A stretch of 64,000 bases of DNA from Priestia aryabhattai (GCF_023715685.1 NZ_JAMBOQ010000004.1:372001-436000), one strand, 5' to 3'; positions 7,818-16,529 are shown, numbered from the stretch's first letter. Notes: generated by a model from the letters alone, not told the origin. Translations and numbers: made by a program.

Positions 7818-9011
7818 ATGTTTAAGAAAATTGTAAAATGTTATGACTACAAATTTATTGTAGCTTTGGTAGTTCTAAGCCTCATCGGCTTAGTTATGGT
7901 TTATAGTGCTAGTATGGTAACAGCGGTTAGTCGCTATGGCGTAGAAGGTGATTATTTTTATCAAAAACAAAAACTTGCTCTTATAGCAGGATTTATCTTT
8001 TTTTGTGTTGCTGCATTTATTCCTTATAAAATTTATCGTGAAAAAAAAGTGTTGAAAATCTTATTAGGCATTGTTACTACGCTTCTTATTTTGGTCTTAG
8101 CTTTTGGACATACGGCAGGTAATGCGCAAAGCTGGTTTAAACTTGGTCCTATAGCAATTCAACCGTTAGAATTTACGAAACTAACCATCATTGTTTATTT
8201 GTCAGCAGTTTTTGCGAATAAACAAGAGTATATCAACGATTTAAAGCGCGCTATTATTCCACCTGTTCTCGTAGTATTTTTCATTTGTTTTTTAATTGCT
8301 TTACAGCCGGATTATGGTGGTATCCTGCTTATTTTAGGGACAGTTTTAGCTATCGTTTTATGTTCGGGTATTTCGACGAAAACAATGCTAAAGATTGCTT
8401 TACTAGGAGTAGTAGGAATCTTTATTATGTTAGTGGTTTTATTAGTAACCGGACATATTGATACAGTATTTTCACCTGTTCGTTTAGCTCGTTTTACTGG
8501 TTATCTACACCCTTTTGAGAACCAGCAAGGGGATGGATATCAACTGGTGAATTCTTACTTAGCTATCGGTAGTGGTGGTCTTACGGGAATGGGATTAGGA
8601 CAAAGTGTTCAAAAAGCGGGCTATTTACCTGAATCCCACACAGATTTCATTATGGCGATTATCGCTGAAGAACTAGGCTTTTGGGGTGTACTCCTTGTAT
8701 TAGGATTATTATTTTTTATTATATTGCAAGGGCTAAAAATATCAAGAAGGTGTAATGATCCTTTTGGAGCGTTAGTAGCGATTGGTATTTCAGTTATGAT
8801 TGGTATTCAAGCATTTGTTAACCTTGGGGCGGTAACAGGAATCCTTCCTATTACAGGTGTAACGTTACCTTTTGTAAGTTTTGGAGGTTCTTCTCTTACG
8901 TTACTTATGGCAGCTGTAGGGATATTAGCGAATATATCCATGTTTAATACGTACGAAAAGAAATACAAAAATAATAAAGTGAATGAACCAGGAAAATTGA
9001 AAAGTGTTTAA
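7818..9011 (+). CDS. FtsW/RodA/SpoVE-family peptidoglycan polymerase, extra copy
   Basis: 397 residues with about ten membrane helices, the normal family length. Diagnostic segments: VMVYSAS near the first helix, GHTAGNAQSW and GPIAIQPLEF(T)K in the first third, QPDYGG, then GQSVQKAGYLPESHTDFI in the large extracellular loop, EELGFWG, and LPITGVTLPFVSFGGSS near the end. This SEDS family polymerises lipid II glycan with a partner class B PBP. AACGAGGA precedes the ATG. No PBP lies beside it. Being on the island it is probably a paralog of the chromosomal ftsW/rodA. It shows no lesion. Confidence 0.93.
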   Translation: MFKKIVKCYDYKFIVALVVLSLIGLVMVYSASMVTAVSRYGVEGDYFYQKQKLALIAGFIFFCVAAFIPYKIYREKKVLKILLGIVTTLLILVLAFGHTAGNAQSWFKLGPIAIQPLEFTKLTIIVYLSAVFANKQEYINDLKRAIIPPVLVVFFICFLIALQPDYGGILLILGTVLAIVLCSGISTKTMLKIALLGVVGIFIMLVVLLVTGHIDTVFSPVRLARFTGYLHPFENQQGDGYQLVNSYLAIGSGGLTGMGLGQSVQKAGYLPESHTDFIMAIIAEELGFWGVLLVLGLLFFIILQGLKISRRCNDPFGALVAIGISVMIGIQAFVNLGAVTGILPITGVTLPFVSFGGSSLTLLMAAVGILANISMFNTYEKKYKNNKVNEPGKLKSV

Positions 9012-9034
9012 GAATTTTATTGACACTATAACAA

Positions 9035-9066
9035 AAGGCTCTGACAAAATAGAGCCTTTTATTTAT
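9035..9066 (+). terminator. Terminator after the FtsW-like gene
   Basis: AAAGGCTCT pairs with AGAGCCTTT (9 bp), with a weak T-rich tail ATTTAT. Confidence 0.65.
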
Positions 9067-9472
9067 GTAAGCTATATTGATTTAATTTGAAATATTGCTA
9101 AGTTAATTTAATTATATGGTAGTTCATTTTTGTATCCCTTATATTCTTACATGCCATTTAGATTTTAAAGTCAAGAGTTATTTCCTTTTAAGTAGTTGTA
9201 AAGAAATATATATTATCCATATTAAAGCTGCTATAATGAATTGTTTTTCTACTACATTTTATTCTCAACAATACAAAATTATTTTAGTTAAGAGTCTTTT
9301 TGTACACAAAAAAGACGCCTAATGGGGCGTCTATATCCACCCGTATAATTTGGAAAAGGGGAAAAATGCTAACTCAAGGAGTTAACATGATCTTACTTAA
9401 ATTTTACCCGTTTAACAAAAAAGTAAAACATGTATAGTGATGAAAAGAAGTAAGTTACTGAAACCTTTCTTG
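9061..9472. other. Intergenic region
   Basis: No supported gene. A 68-codon ATG frame (9116-9322) lacks a ribosome site and has an unlikely composition. A minus-strand terminator hairpin lies at 9305-9332. Confidence 0.45.
9305..9332 (-). terminator. Terminator, minus strand
   Basis: AGACGCC pairs with GGCGTCT followed by TTTTTTGTG on the minus strand. It lies 140 bp after the lipoprotein gene and is the best candidate for its terminator. Confidence 0.6.
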
Positions 9473-10111
9473 TCACTGGTCTTCTGGATCTATTTCGAGG
9501 CTTTCAACTTCGTCATTCTTTTTTACTTCTAATCGTACAATTTTATTTTTACTATCTCCAGACACATTATCATTATCTAACTCAAAATCTTTGGCTTTCT
9601 TATAAGTCTTTTTACCACTAGAAACTTCTATAGTTAGGTCTTTGTCTGTTTCACTAATTAACTTACCAATTACGCTATGATCTCCATCGGATTCTTTTTC
9701 ATAGATACCATCTGAATCAGCTTTTGCTAGAGCTGTTAATTCTAAGTTTTCAGCACTTTGATTTTTGGCATTAACTTCTACTTTTACTTGTTTCCCATCG
9801 ATAGCCTTAGGAGTATCTTTTTCCTTCTTAAAGGAATTACTCTTAGGTATCTTTACCCTTTTATCATCAATGACAAGTGTTAACTCATCGTTGGTTTCTT
9901 TGTCCAAAGTGCCTACTAAATCAAAATCTTCATCCTGTTTACTGTCAGGATCTTTGGAAAACTGTTGTAAATTTGATTTACTTTCAGAGGAGCTGCTTTC
10001 ATTTTGAGATGTATTTTGAGATGAATTATCTTGACTGGAGCATCCTGTCAGAGATCCTGCCGCTAAAGCCCCAGCTAATAAGATAGATAGCGTTAACATT
10101 TTTTTGTTCAT
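9473..10111 (-). CDS. Secreted lipoprotein, acidic, function unknown
   Basis: 212 residues from the ATG at 10111, which has AAAGGAGGAA upstream; the longer open frame upstream has no such site. The signal peptide is MNKKMLTLSILLAG and the lipobox LTGC puts the lipidated Cys at 24. A low-complexity Ser/Asn/Gln linker follows (about 25-50). Two similar beta-rich segments come next (DLVGTLDKETNDELTLVI and SVIGKLISETDKDLTIEV), suggesting an internal duplication of a small OB-like or DUF5666-like unit. It is anchored outside the membrane. It is the last gene before the right repeat of the island. The duplication is seen in the sequence; the family assignment is tentative. Confidence 0.75.
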   Translation of the reverse strand: MNKKMLTLSILLAGALAAGSLTGCSSQDNSSQNTSQNESSSSESKSNLQQFSKDPDSKQDEDFDLVGTLDKETNDELTLVIDDKRVKIPKSNSFKKEKDTPKAIDGKQVKVEVNAKNQSAENLELTALAKADSDGIYEKESDGDHSVIGKLISETDKDLTIEVSSGKKTYKKAKDFELDNDNVSGDSKNKIVRLEVKKNDEVESLEIDPEDQ

Positions 10112-10269
10112 ATGGTTTATTCCTCCTTTTTTATTTATAATTAATATTGCCTTTCTTCTATAGGAGTAAACAAACATGTATTTTATTAAATGCCTGTGTA
10201 AAGAGAATACGTAGATTTTTATAATTCCAAGCCGTATCAATGACTACAAGAGAAGAGGGCAGAAAGAGA

Positions 10270-10288
10270 TGCCCCATTTTTGCCCCAC
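10270..10288. other. Putative integrase arm-type site, right end
   Basis: TGCCCCATTTTTGCC followed by CCAC, one mismatch from 707-725. It lies 100 bp inside the right core repeat. Role inferred from symmetry with the left end. Confidence 0.5.
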
Positions 10289-10388
10289 ATAATTTAATTT
10301 ATAATGATATATTTTGAAAATCAGAACCTAATGAAAGTTAATTAAACCGCTCTACAATAGCTTAACAACAAACTATGAAACCCGCTCG

Positions 10389-10410
10389 TTTTTTTAAGAA
10401 AAAGATGGGG
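10389..10410. repeat. Right attachment repeat (attR core)
   Basis: 22 bp identical to 632-653, here followed by TTTTTTTACGG, so the chromosomal terminator T-run is retained on this side. Confidence 0.85.
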
Positions 10411-10457
10411 TTTTTTTACGGAATTAAATGTTAGAATATTTAAAAAGGAGGAGTGAC

Positions 10458-11087
10458 ATGTACGTAGATAAAAAAAGTGTAAGCAACCAAACTCATACAA
10501 TTACCTATACACACATTAAAACGGGAGGACCTAGCATTTGTTTTATGTTTTCAGGCCTGGGCTATACATACGAAAAGCCGCTATTGTATTATGTAACGAT
10601 GCTGATGCTAAAACACGGAATTGACGTTGTTCATATTCACTATACATATCCAAAAGAGCTCATGACAAAGTCTACAGATGAGATTGCAGACGTTATGATG
10701 AAAGACATTGATTTAGTTCTGCAAGATGTTTTATCTTACTTTGACTATACAAATATAGTATTTGCAGGAAAATCGATTGGCACAATTCCGCTGATTCAGC
10801 GGCTTATGAAAGATGACGCCTACAAAGGCGCAACGATGCTTTTGCTGACTCCGCTTTTAACCAAATCGGAACTGTTTGAAAGTTTACTAGAAAGCACTCA
10901 TAAAGGTCTTATTGTAATAGGGAGTCGTGATCACTATTACAATGAATCAATTTACCAATTAAAAACAAACACAATGAATATTGAAGTGATTGAAAATGCC
11001 GATCATTCATTGGATGTTTTGTATTCTCCCGTGGAATCGTTAAAGGCGTTGCAAAACGTTTTGAACGGTATAGAAAGACTTCTGTGA
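10458..11087 (+). CDS. Alpha/beta-hydrolase fold protein
   Basis: 209 residues from ATG 10458, which has AAAGGAGGAG just upstream; an earlier in-frame ATG (10428) has none. The fold markers are the oxyanion-side strand CFMFSGLGYTYEKP, the nucleophile elbow GKSIGT (Ser at about 106), the acid in IGSRDHYY and the terminal His in NADHSLD. This matches small Bacillus alpha/beta hydrolases of the KANL3/Tex30 type with unknown substrate. It starts a three-gene plus-strand run with an AraC regulator and an EamA exporter, immediately right of the island, so before integration it lay beside the flavin oxidoreductase gene. Confidence 0.75.
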   Translation: MYVDKKSVSNQTHTITYTHIKTGGPSICFMFSGLGYTYEKPLLYYVTMLMLKHGIDVVHIHYTYPKELMTKSTDEIADVMMKDIDLVLQDVLSYFDYTNIVFAGKSIGTIPLIQRLMKDDAYKGATMLLLTPLLTKSELFESLLESTHKGLIVIGSRDHYYNESIYQLKTNTMNIEVIENADHSLDVLYSPVESLKALQNVLNGIERLL

Positions 11088-11114
11088 GATAGGAAATAAG
11101 GAAAGGAGAACGAA

Positions 11115-11831
11115 ATGGATACGCTACGTGAAATTATTTGCGAAAAAAGAGCCTACAGCTATTCACCTCATACTCATGATCATAACTACAGTCAGCTGCT
11201 GTTTCCGCTAGCAGGTGCTCTTAATATTCAAGCAAGTGAACAGCACTTAACACTGCAAGAAGGTTGCTTTTACATTCCTCCTCGTCAGCTGCATACGTAT
11301 CAAGCCAAAAATATAAATGAATGTTTAGTTATTGATATTCCTTTGAAATTTACAGAAAGTGCGCATCTTTCTCAAAAAGCAGCCTTTATTCAATGGGATT
11401 CAACATGGCAGGCAATTCGCTACCTTTTACTTGATCAGCTTCAAAAAAGCACTGAAAGGGGGGCTCTTGAAGATTTAGTCCGTTACGTTCAGCATTATTT
11501 ACCAAAAGAACAAACGTTTAAATCCATCGACTACCTTCATGCTAACTTTAATCAAGAGCTAAATATAGAAAGTCTTGCTAAGCTGGAAAATTATCATCCT
11601 GCATATTTTTCTACTTGGTTTAAACAAAAAACGGGTTATTCGCCTCAAAGTTATGTAGCACTTATACGTTTAAATAAGGCAAAAGAATTGTTAAAAGAGA
11701 CAAGCTACTCGGTAACTTATATTGCGCATGAAGTCGGTTATCACAGCTTGTCTTCATTCACTAAATGGTTTGCAAAACAAGAAGGAATCTCACCTACTCA
11801 ATATCGAAGTATCTTAAAAACAGACAAGTAA
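11115..11831 (+). CDS. AraC-family transcriptional regulator with cupin domain
   Basis: 238 residues, ribosome site GGAAAGGAGAA. The N-terminal cupin sensor (about 8-90) has HTHDHNYSQLLFPLAG and the proline-rich turn CFYIPPRQLHTY. The C-terminal pair of helix-turn-helix units (about 138-235) has NIESLAKLENYHPAYFST and VTYIAHEVGYHSLSSF, ending in the AraC signature GISPTQYR. The effector is unknown. It probably controls the EamA exporter 65 bp downstream, a common pairing, but this is inference. Confidence 0.9.
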   Translation: MDTLREIICEKRAYSYSPHTHDHNYSQLLFPLAGALNIQASEQHLTLQEGCFYIPPRQLHTYQAKNINECLVIDIPLKFTESAHLSQKAAFIQWDSTWQAIRYLLLDQLQKSTERGALEDLVRYVQHYLPKEQTFKSIDYLHANFNQELNIESLAKLENYHPAYFSTWFKQKTGYSPQSYVALIRLNKAKELLKETSYSVTYIAHEVGYHSLSSFTKWFAKQEGISPTQYRSILKTDK

Positions 11832-11895
11832 CATCATAAAAGCGGAAAAACTTTTTTCTTTCTTTTAGCTATGATAAAAGAAAGGAGATGGAACT

Positions 11896-12780
11896 ATGAA
11901 TACTTCATTATCAAAAATACTTATTTTATGTGCCGCTGTACTATGGGGAACTACAGGAACTGCCCAAGCCTTAGCATCTGCTGAAGCGCATTCTGTGGCG
12001 ATTGGAGCCATGCGTTTAGCTGTAGGGGGACTGTCGCTTCTTGCCGCTTGTCTTATTCAAAAAAAGAAAGTGGACTTAAGACGTCTTCCTATTCTACCTC
12101 TCGCGGTTGCTGCAGCAAGTATGGCCGCTTATCAGCCGTTATTTTTTTCAGCCGTTATCAAAACGGGTGTTGCAGTAGGAACAATGGTGGCAATTGGCAG
12201 TGCGCCAGTTTTGTCAGGAGTGTTAGATTACATAGCGTACCGCAAGAAACCTACTAAAAAATGGATGATCGCTACGTGTACTGGTATTATAGGGTGCTGC
12301 TGTTTATTGTTAAAAGAAGATAGTCAAATCGATGTGATAGGTTTGGGTATGGCGATAGGAGCAGGAGCTTCTTTCGCTTGCTACACCACTGTTAATAAAA
12401 GTATTGTTCAGCATGTTGATCCGCAAGTGGGGGCTTCTCTTGTGTTCACAGCAGCCGCTGTTTTACTGATTCCATGCTGGTTTATGTACGATATGAGCTG
12501 GCTAGTCTCTTTAAATGGAATAGGCATCGCTCTTCACTTAGGAATACTTACTACGGCTCTCGCTTATGTATTATTTTCTACAGCGCTTAAGTCGGTGCAT
12601 GCGTCTACCGCCGTGACTTTATCGTTAGCAGAGCCCGTTACCGCTTTTTTACTTGGCGTATTTTTGCTGGGGGAATCCCTGACTTTGGTGAACATATGCG
12701 GAGCAGCACTAGTGTTTGCTAGCTTAGCTTTTTTAACGTATTCTCCGAAGTCATCGCTAAATCGAGAGGTGCATATATAA
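11896..12780 (+). CDS. EamA/DMT-family transporter
   Basis: 294 residues, ribosome site AAAGGAGATGG, ten membrane helices in two EamA repeats. Repeat one begins ILCAAVLWGTTGTAQALA; repeat two has GASFACYTTVNKS and ends with the typical LAEPVTAFLLGVFLLGE. The drug/metabolite transporter superfamily exports amino acids and other small metabolites; the substrate here is unknown. It ends at a strong two-way terminator shared with the convergent ABC-F gene. Confidence 0.9.
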   Translation: MNTSLSKILILCAAVLWGTTGTAQALASAEAHSVAIGAMRLAVGGLSLLAACLIQKKKVDLRRLPILPLAVAAASMAAYQPLFFSAVIKTGVAVGTMVAIGSAPVLSGVLDYIAYRKKPTKKWMIATCTGIIGCCCLLLKEDSQIDVIGLGMAIGAGASFACYTTVNKSIVQHVDPQVGASLVFTAAAVLLIPCWFMYDMSWLVSLNGIGIALHLGILTTALAYVLFSTALKSVHASTAVTLSLAEPVTAFLLGVFLLGESLTLVNICGAALVFASLAFLTYSPKSSLNREVHI

Positions 12781-12816
12781 AAAAACCCCCTTTCTTTAAA
12801 GAAAGGGGGTTTTTTA
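12780..12816. terminator. Bidirectional terminator
   Basis: AACCCCCTTTCTTT pairs with AAAGAAAGGGGGTT, flanked by A and T runs on both sides. It serves the convergent EamA and ABC-F genes. Confidence 0.92.
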
Positions 12817-14436
12817 TTAAGCGTACATGCTAGCTACTTGTTTTTGAAGGTCGCTGTCTTCTAAATATTCATCATACGTTGTTTGTTTGTCAATTACTCC
12901 ATTTGGCGTAATTTCAATCACACGATTTGCAATCGTTTCAACGAACTGATGGTCATGAGATGTGAAAATCATTGAACCTTTATAGCTGATAAGTCCATTG
13001 TTTAGTGCCGTGATTGATTCTAAGTCAAGGTGATTCGTAGGATCGTCTAGTAAAAGAACGTTTGAACCGCTTAGCATCATTTTAGAAAGCATACAGCGAA
13101 CTTTTTCTCCTCCGGAAAGAACGTTTGCTTTTTTCAATACTTCTTCACCAGAGAATAGCATTCTACCTAAGAAACCGCGTAAGAAGCTTTCGCTTTGGTC
13201 ATTAGGTGAATACTGACGCAGCCAGTCTACTAAGGTCAAGTCTCCGTTTTCAAAGTACTCGGAGTTATCTTTAGGGAAGAATGACTGAGACGTTGTCACA
13301 CCCCATTTGTACGTACCGCTGTCTGCTTCCATTTCGCCCATTAAAATCTTCATTAATGTGGAATTTGCAAGTTCATTGCGGCCTACAAGAGCAATTTTGT
13401 CATCTTTATTCATAATAAAGCTTACGTTATCAAGTACTTTTACGCCATCAATTGTTTTTGTTAGACCTTCAACGCGAAGTACGTCATTTCCAATTTCACG
13501 TTCCGGCGTGAAGTTTACGTATGGATAACGACGAGAAGAAGGGCGGATGTCATCTAATGAAATTTTATCAAGCAATTTTTTACGAGACGTTGCTTGTTTT
13601 GATTTCGATGCATTTGCGCTGAAACGAGCGATAAAGTTTTGTAGCTCTTTAATTTTTTCTTCTTTTTTCTTATTAGCATCTGACGCCATTTTTTGTGCTA
13701 ATTGACTTGATTCATACCAGAAATCATAGTTACCAACGTAGATTTGGATTTTACTGAAGTCAAGATCAGCAATGTGCGTACATACTTTATTTAAGAAGTG
13801 ACGGTCATGCGATACAACAATGACTGTGTTTTCAAAGTTAATTAAGAACTCTTCTAACCATTGAATTGCTTGAATATCCAAGTTATTCGTAGGCTCATCT
13901 AAAAGTAATACATCAGGTTTTCCGAATAACGCTTGTGCAAGAAGCACTTTTACTTTTTCACTACCTGTTAGTTCAGCCAATTTTTTTGTGTGAAGATCTT
14001 CAGAAATACCTAATCCTTTTAAAAGAATAGCTGCTTCCGATTCTGCTTCCCAACCGTTTAATTCAGCAAATTCACCTTCAAGCTCAGCTGCTTTCATTCC
14101 GTCTTCATCTGTGAAGTCTGCTTTCATATAAATAGCATCTTTTTCTTGCATCACTTCATAAAGGCGAGCGTGCCCCATAATAACGGTTTTCATAACTTCT
14201 TGATCTTCATATTCGAAGTGGTTCTGTTTTAAGACAGCAAGGCGTTCGCCAGGGCCCATATGTACATCACCAGTCTGAGATTCAATTTCACCAGATAAAA
14301 TTTTTAAAAACGTTGATTTTCCAGCACCGTTTGCGCCGATTAATCCATAACAGTTACCAGGCGTGAACTTAATATTCACATCTTCAAATAACTTTCGGTC
14401 GCCAAATCGTAAACTTACATTACTAACTGTAATCAT
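12817..14436 (-). CDS. ykpA: ABC-F family ATPase (YkpA/YbiT-like)
   Basis: 539 residues from ATG 14436, with GGAGGA 8 bp upstream; a longer frame to 14460 lacks a site. There are two ABC domains and no membrane helices. Domain 1 has Walker A GANGAGKST, signature LTGSEKV and Walker B LLLDEPTNNLD. The linker is basic (KSKQATSRKK). Domain 2 has a Walker A lacking the invariant Lys (GRNELANST), signature LSGGEKV, and Walker B ending DD instead of DE (LLLDDPTNHLD). ABC-F proteins act on the ribosome; YbiT/YkpA members are housekeeping types rather than proven resistance factors. The altered second site looks like a feature of the Firmicutes subgroup rather than damage, since the frame is intact. 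Confidence 0.88.
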   Translation of the reverse strand: MITVSNVSLRFGDRKLFEDVNIKFTPGNCYGLIGANGAGKSTFLKILSGEIESQTGDVHMGPGERLAVLKQNHFEYEDQEVMKTVIMGHARLYEVMQEKDAIYMKADFTDEDGMKAAELEGEFAELNGWEAESEAAILLKGLGISEDLHTKKLAELTGSEKVKVLLAQALFGKPDVLLLDEPTNNLDIQAIQWLEEFLINFENTVIVVSHDRHFLNKVCTHIADLDFSKIQIYVGNYDFWYESSQLAQKMASDANKKKEEKIKELQNFIARFSANASKSKQATSRKKLLDKISLDDIRPSSRRYPYVNFTPEREIGNDVLRVEGLTKTIDGVKVLDNVSFIMNKDDKIALVGRNELANSTLMKILMGEMEADSGTYKWGVTTSQSFFPKDNSEYFENGDLTLVDWLRQYSPNDQSESFLRGFLGRMLFSGEEVLKKANVLSGGEKVRCMLSKMMLSGSNVLLLDDPTNHLDLESITALNNGLISYKGSMIFTSHDHQFVETIANRVIEITPNGVIDKQTTYDEYLEDSDLQKQVASMYA

Positions 14437-14460
14437 GTATGAGCAGTCCTCCAAATTCAA

Positions 14461-14820
14461 TATCTATAAAATTATACCATTCTTTTTATATAAGAGCGAT
14501 ATGAATACAATATTTTAAACATAAAGTGTAACCGACACTTTAGGCACTCGTCAACCATTTACGGGATTTTTTGAGCGGTAAAACTTGATTGTTCTAGCAT
14601 TCACCAAAACATTGAGTGACAAACCAGTATATTCAGGCATAGAGCAATTGTCAATTTTATATTCTTTTTCACATATATGCAGTATTCCTTTGTATAAGAA
14701 ACAAAAAGAAGAATAATACTACCTGGTAAATAAAAGAATTTTCCATGGAGTTAATAACGATATTTTATGGTTACTTATTTCTAGGAACGCTTTTATATAG
14801 ACATAAACAGGGTGATTAGT
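14461..14820. other. Divergent region upstream of the ger operon
   Basis: 360 bp with no gene found. It holds the promoter of the minus-strand ABC-F gene and the sigma-G-like promoter at 14692-14721. The rest is AT-rich. Confidence 0.5.
14692..14721 (+). promoter_or_regulatory. Sigma-G-type promoter of the ger operon
   Basis: GTATA (14692-14696), an 18-bp spacer, then AATACTA (14715-14721). The sigma-G consensus is GHATR, 18 bp, CATWHTA, so only the first base of the -10 differs. Germinant receptor operons are transcribed by sigma-G in the forespore. The start point would be near 14728, about 93 bp before the first small gene. Confidence 0.6.
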
Positions 14821-14946
14821 ATGTGGAAATCAATTATTTCCTACCTTCCAGAATGGCCAGTTTTTATACAATCGTTTATGGTGTTTGTCATCCCATATAT
14901 AATTTACAAATTATTTAGTGGGATTCGCAACTCAGAGGAAGAGTGA
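14821..14946 (+). CDS. 41-residue membrane peptide leading the ger operon
   Basis: ATG 14821 follows AGGGTGATT; TGA at 14944-14946 overlaps the ATG of the A-subunit gene (TGATG), so the two are translationally coupled. The product is [13 protein letters not shown], one hydrophobic helix (about 14-31), then a charged tail GIRNSEEE. Known Ger D proteins have two helices and are longer; this has one and precedes the A gene. It is probably a receptor accessory peptide. Too short for most gene finders. Confidence 0.6.
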   Translation: MWKSIISYLPEWPVFIQSFMVFVIPYIIYKLFSGIRNSEEE

Positions 14947-16523
14947 TGAAAGTGAAGAAATGGAAATCCAAAATTAGACAACTAGGAAACCATACTAACG
15001 AAAAGCAAAACAAACAGGAATCTGTACCTCAAGATTCAACTAATCATTTTACTGATGATTTCACTTTAAATCTAGAAGTACTTAGAAAAGAAATTGGTCA
15101 TAACTCAGATGTTCATTTTAGGGATTTTATTATAGGACGTACCGATATTCAGGCAGCTATTATTTTTGTAGAGGGACTATCAGATAAAGATCTTATTGAT
15201 AAACATATTTTGGCATCATTGATGGCTGATTTTTCAGCAGAATACCAACAGGGACAGCCATATGTAAAAGAAAACCTTTCAAAGCAATTTATTAAAAGCC
15301 AAGTATTATCAATCAGTGATGTAGAAGAGGTTCATTCTATTAAAGATTTAACATCAAAAGTCTTAACAGGCTCTACTGCGCTTTTGATTGACGGGTTATC
15401 ACGTGCATTAATTCTTGGTACAACTAAAGTAAAAACAAGGACGATTGAAGAGCCGGTATCAGAAGCCTTAGTGAGAGGTCCACGGGTAGGCTTCACTGAA
15501 TCTTTAAGTGATAACACATCTCTTTTAAGAGGAAATGGGGATATTGAGAATTTGTCGCTAGTGAAATTCCAAGTAGGAAAGCGTTCTAAAAAAGACCTTG
15601 TTGTCGCTTACATAAAAGAGGTCGTTGATCCACAATTAGTAAAAGAGGTAGAAAAACGGATTAAGAAAATTGATGTTGATAATGTTCCAGAATCAGGTTA
15701 TGTCGAACAACTTATTGAAGATAATTATCTTAGTCCTTTTCCTCAGGTACAGAACACCGAGCGTCCTGACCGTGTAATTGCTGCTTTGATGGAAGGGCGA
15801 GTAGCAATTTTATTAGATGGAACCCCTTTTGCTTTGATTGCTCCGGTTACATTCAGCATGATGTTACAGTCACCCGAAGATTATTATGAAAGGTGGATTC
15901 CTGGCACGTTCATTCGTTTCCTTCGTTATATTGCAGTAGTTCTTTCTCTTTTTACCCCGGCTTTGTATATTGCTTTTATCTCGTTTCATCCAGGGCTAAT
16001 TCCGACTAAGTTAGCTATTTCTATTATAGGAACGAGATCTGGGGTTCCCTTTCCAGCTCTTATCGAAGCGCTATTTATGGAAGTAGCTATTGAAATTTTG
16101 AGGGAAGCCGGACTCCGGTTACCAAAGCCAATTGGTCCTGCAATGGGGATTGTCGGTGGGTTAATCATTGGAGAAGCTGCTGTTCAGGCAGGGATCGTTA
16201 GCCCCATTTTGGTAATTATAGTGGCGTTAACTGCAATTTCATCGTTTGCCATTCCTCAGTACAGTGTAGGGATTACATTGCGTATTCTTCGCTTTGTGGC
16301 CATGCTTTGTGCTTCCATTCTTGGGCTATATGGCGTTATTTTATTTTTCCTTTTCATGATGAGTCATTTGGTGAAACTAAAAAGTTTTGGCGTACCTTAT
16401 ATGAGTCCTGCTGTCCCTTATCGTTTAAGCGAATGGAAAGACTTGATGGTCCGTATGCCTCTTATGATGATGAAACGACGTCCAAAGATGATGCATACCA
16501 AAGATCCTTTACGAAAAGGGTAG
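14946..16523 (+). CDS. Spore germinant receptor A subunit (GerAA family)
   Basis: 525 residues from ATG 14946, coupled to the preceding peptide. The large N-terminal hydrophilic domain (to about 290) includes FRDFIIGRT, the family block [13 protein letters not shown] and ASDTGS-equivalent [20 protein letters not shown]. The C-terminal membrane domain has [35 protein letters not shown] and the invariant [21 protein letters not shown]. In the inner membrane of the dormant spore, A with B and C forms the receptor that senses amino acids or sugars. The ligand cannot be read from sequence. Confidence 0.95.
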   Translation: MKVKKWKSKIRQLGNHTNEKQNKQESVPQDSTNHFTDDFTLNLEVLRKEIGHNSDVHFRDFIIGRTDIQAAIIFVEGLSDKDLIDKHILASLMADFSAEYQQGQPYVKENLSKQFIKSQVLSISDVEEVHSIKDLTSKVLTGSTALLIDGLSRALILGTTKVKTRTIEEPVSEALVRGPRVGFTESLSDNTSLLRGNGDIENLSLVKFQVGKRSKKDLVVAYIKEVVDPQLVKEVEKRIKKIDVDNVPESGYVEQLIEDNYLSPFPQVQNTERPDRVIAALMEGRVAILLDGTPFALIAPVTFSMMLQSPEDYYERWIPGTFIRFLRYIAVVLSLFTPALYIAFISFHPGLIPTKLAISIIGTRSGVPFPALIEALFMEVAIEILREAGLRLPKPIGPAMGIVGGLIIGEAAVQAGIVSPILVIIVALTAISSFAIPQYSVGITLRILRFVAMLCASILGLYGVILFFLFMMSHLVKLKSFGVPYMSPAVPYRLSEWKDLMVRMPLMMMKRRPKMMHTKDPLRKG

Positions 16524-16529
16524 CTTACG

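Larger units (their letters stand above)
632..10410. mobile_element. Integrated genomic island with decayed integrase
   Basis: The 9.8-kb interval is bounded by a perfect 22-bp direct repeat. It carries a tyrosine integrase remnant 72 bp inside the left repeat, pointing towards it, and matching 19-bp putative arm sites just inside both ends. Contents are decayed phage-type genes, small orphan genes, a CorA-family transporter, an FtsW/RodA-family protein and a lipoprotein. With the integrase broken by several lesions the element should be fixed unless helped in trans. The repeat and gene layout are seen directly; calling it an integrated element is inference from that layout. Family identity (ICE, phage satellite or prophage remnant) cannot be settled; no conjugation or capsid genes were recognised. 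Confidence 0.8.

Noticed and set aside
9116..9322. 68-codon ATG frame after the FtsW-like gene
   Set aside because: No ribosome site, unlikely composition (rich in Ile, Tyr, Cys, Phe with no pattern), and it runs into a minus-strand terminator hairpin.
12817..14436. Reading the altered Walker sites of the ABC-F protein as a damaged gene
   Set aside because: The frame, length and all other motifs are intact, and similar changes appear typical for this subgroup, so it is more likely a family trait.
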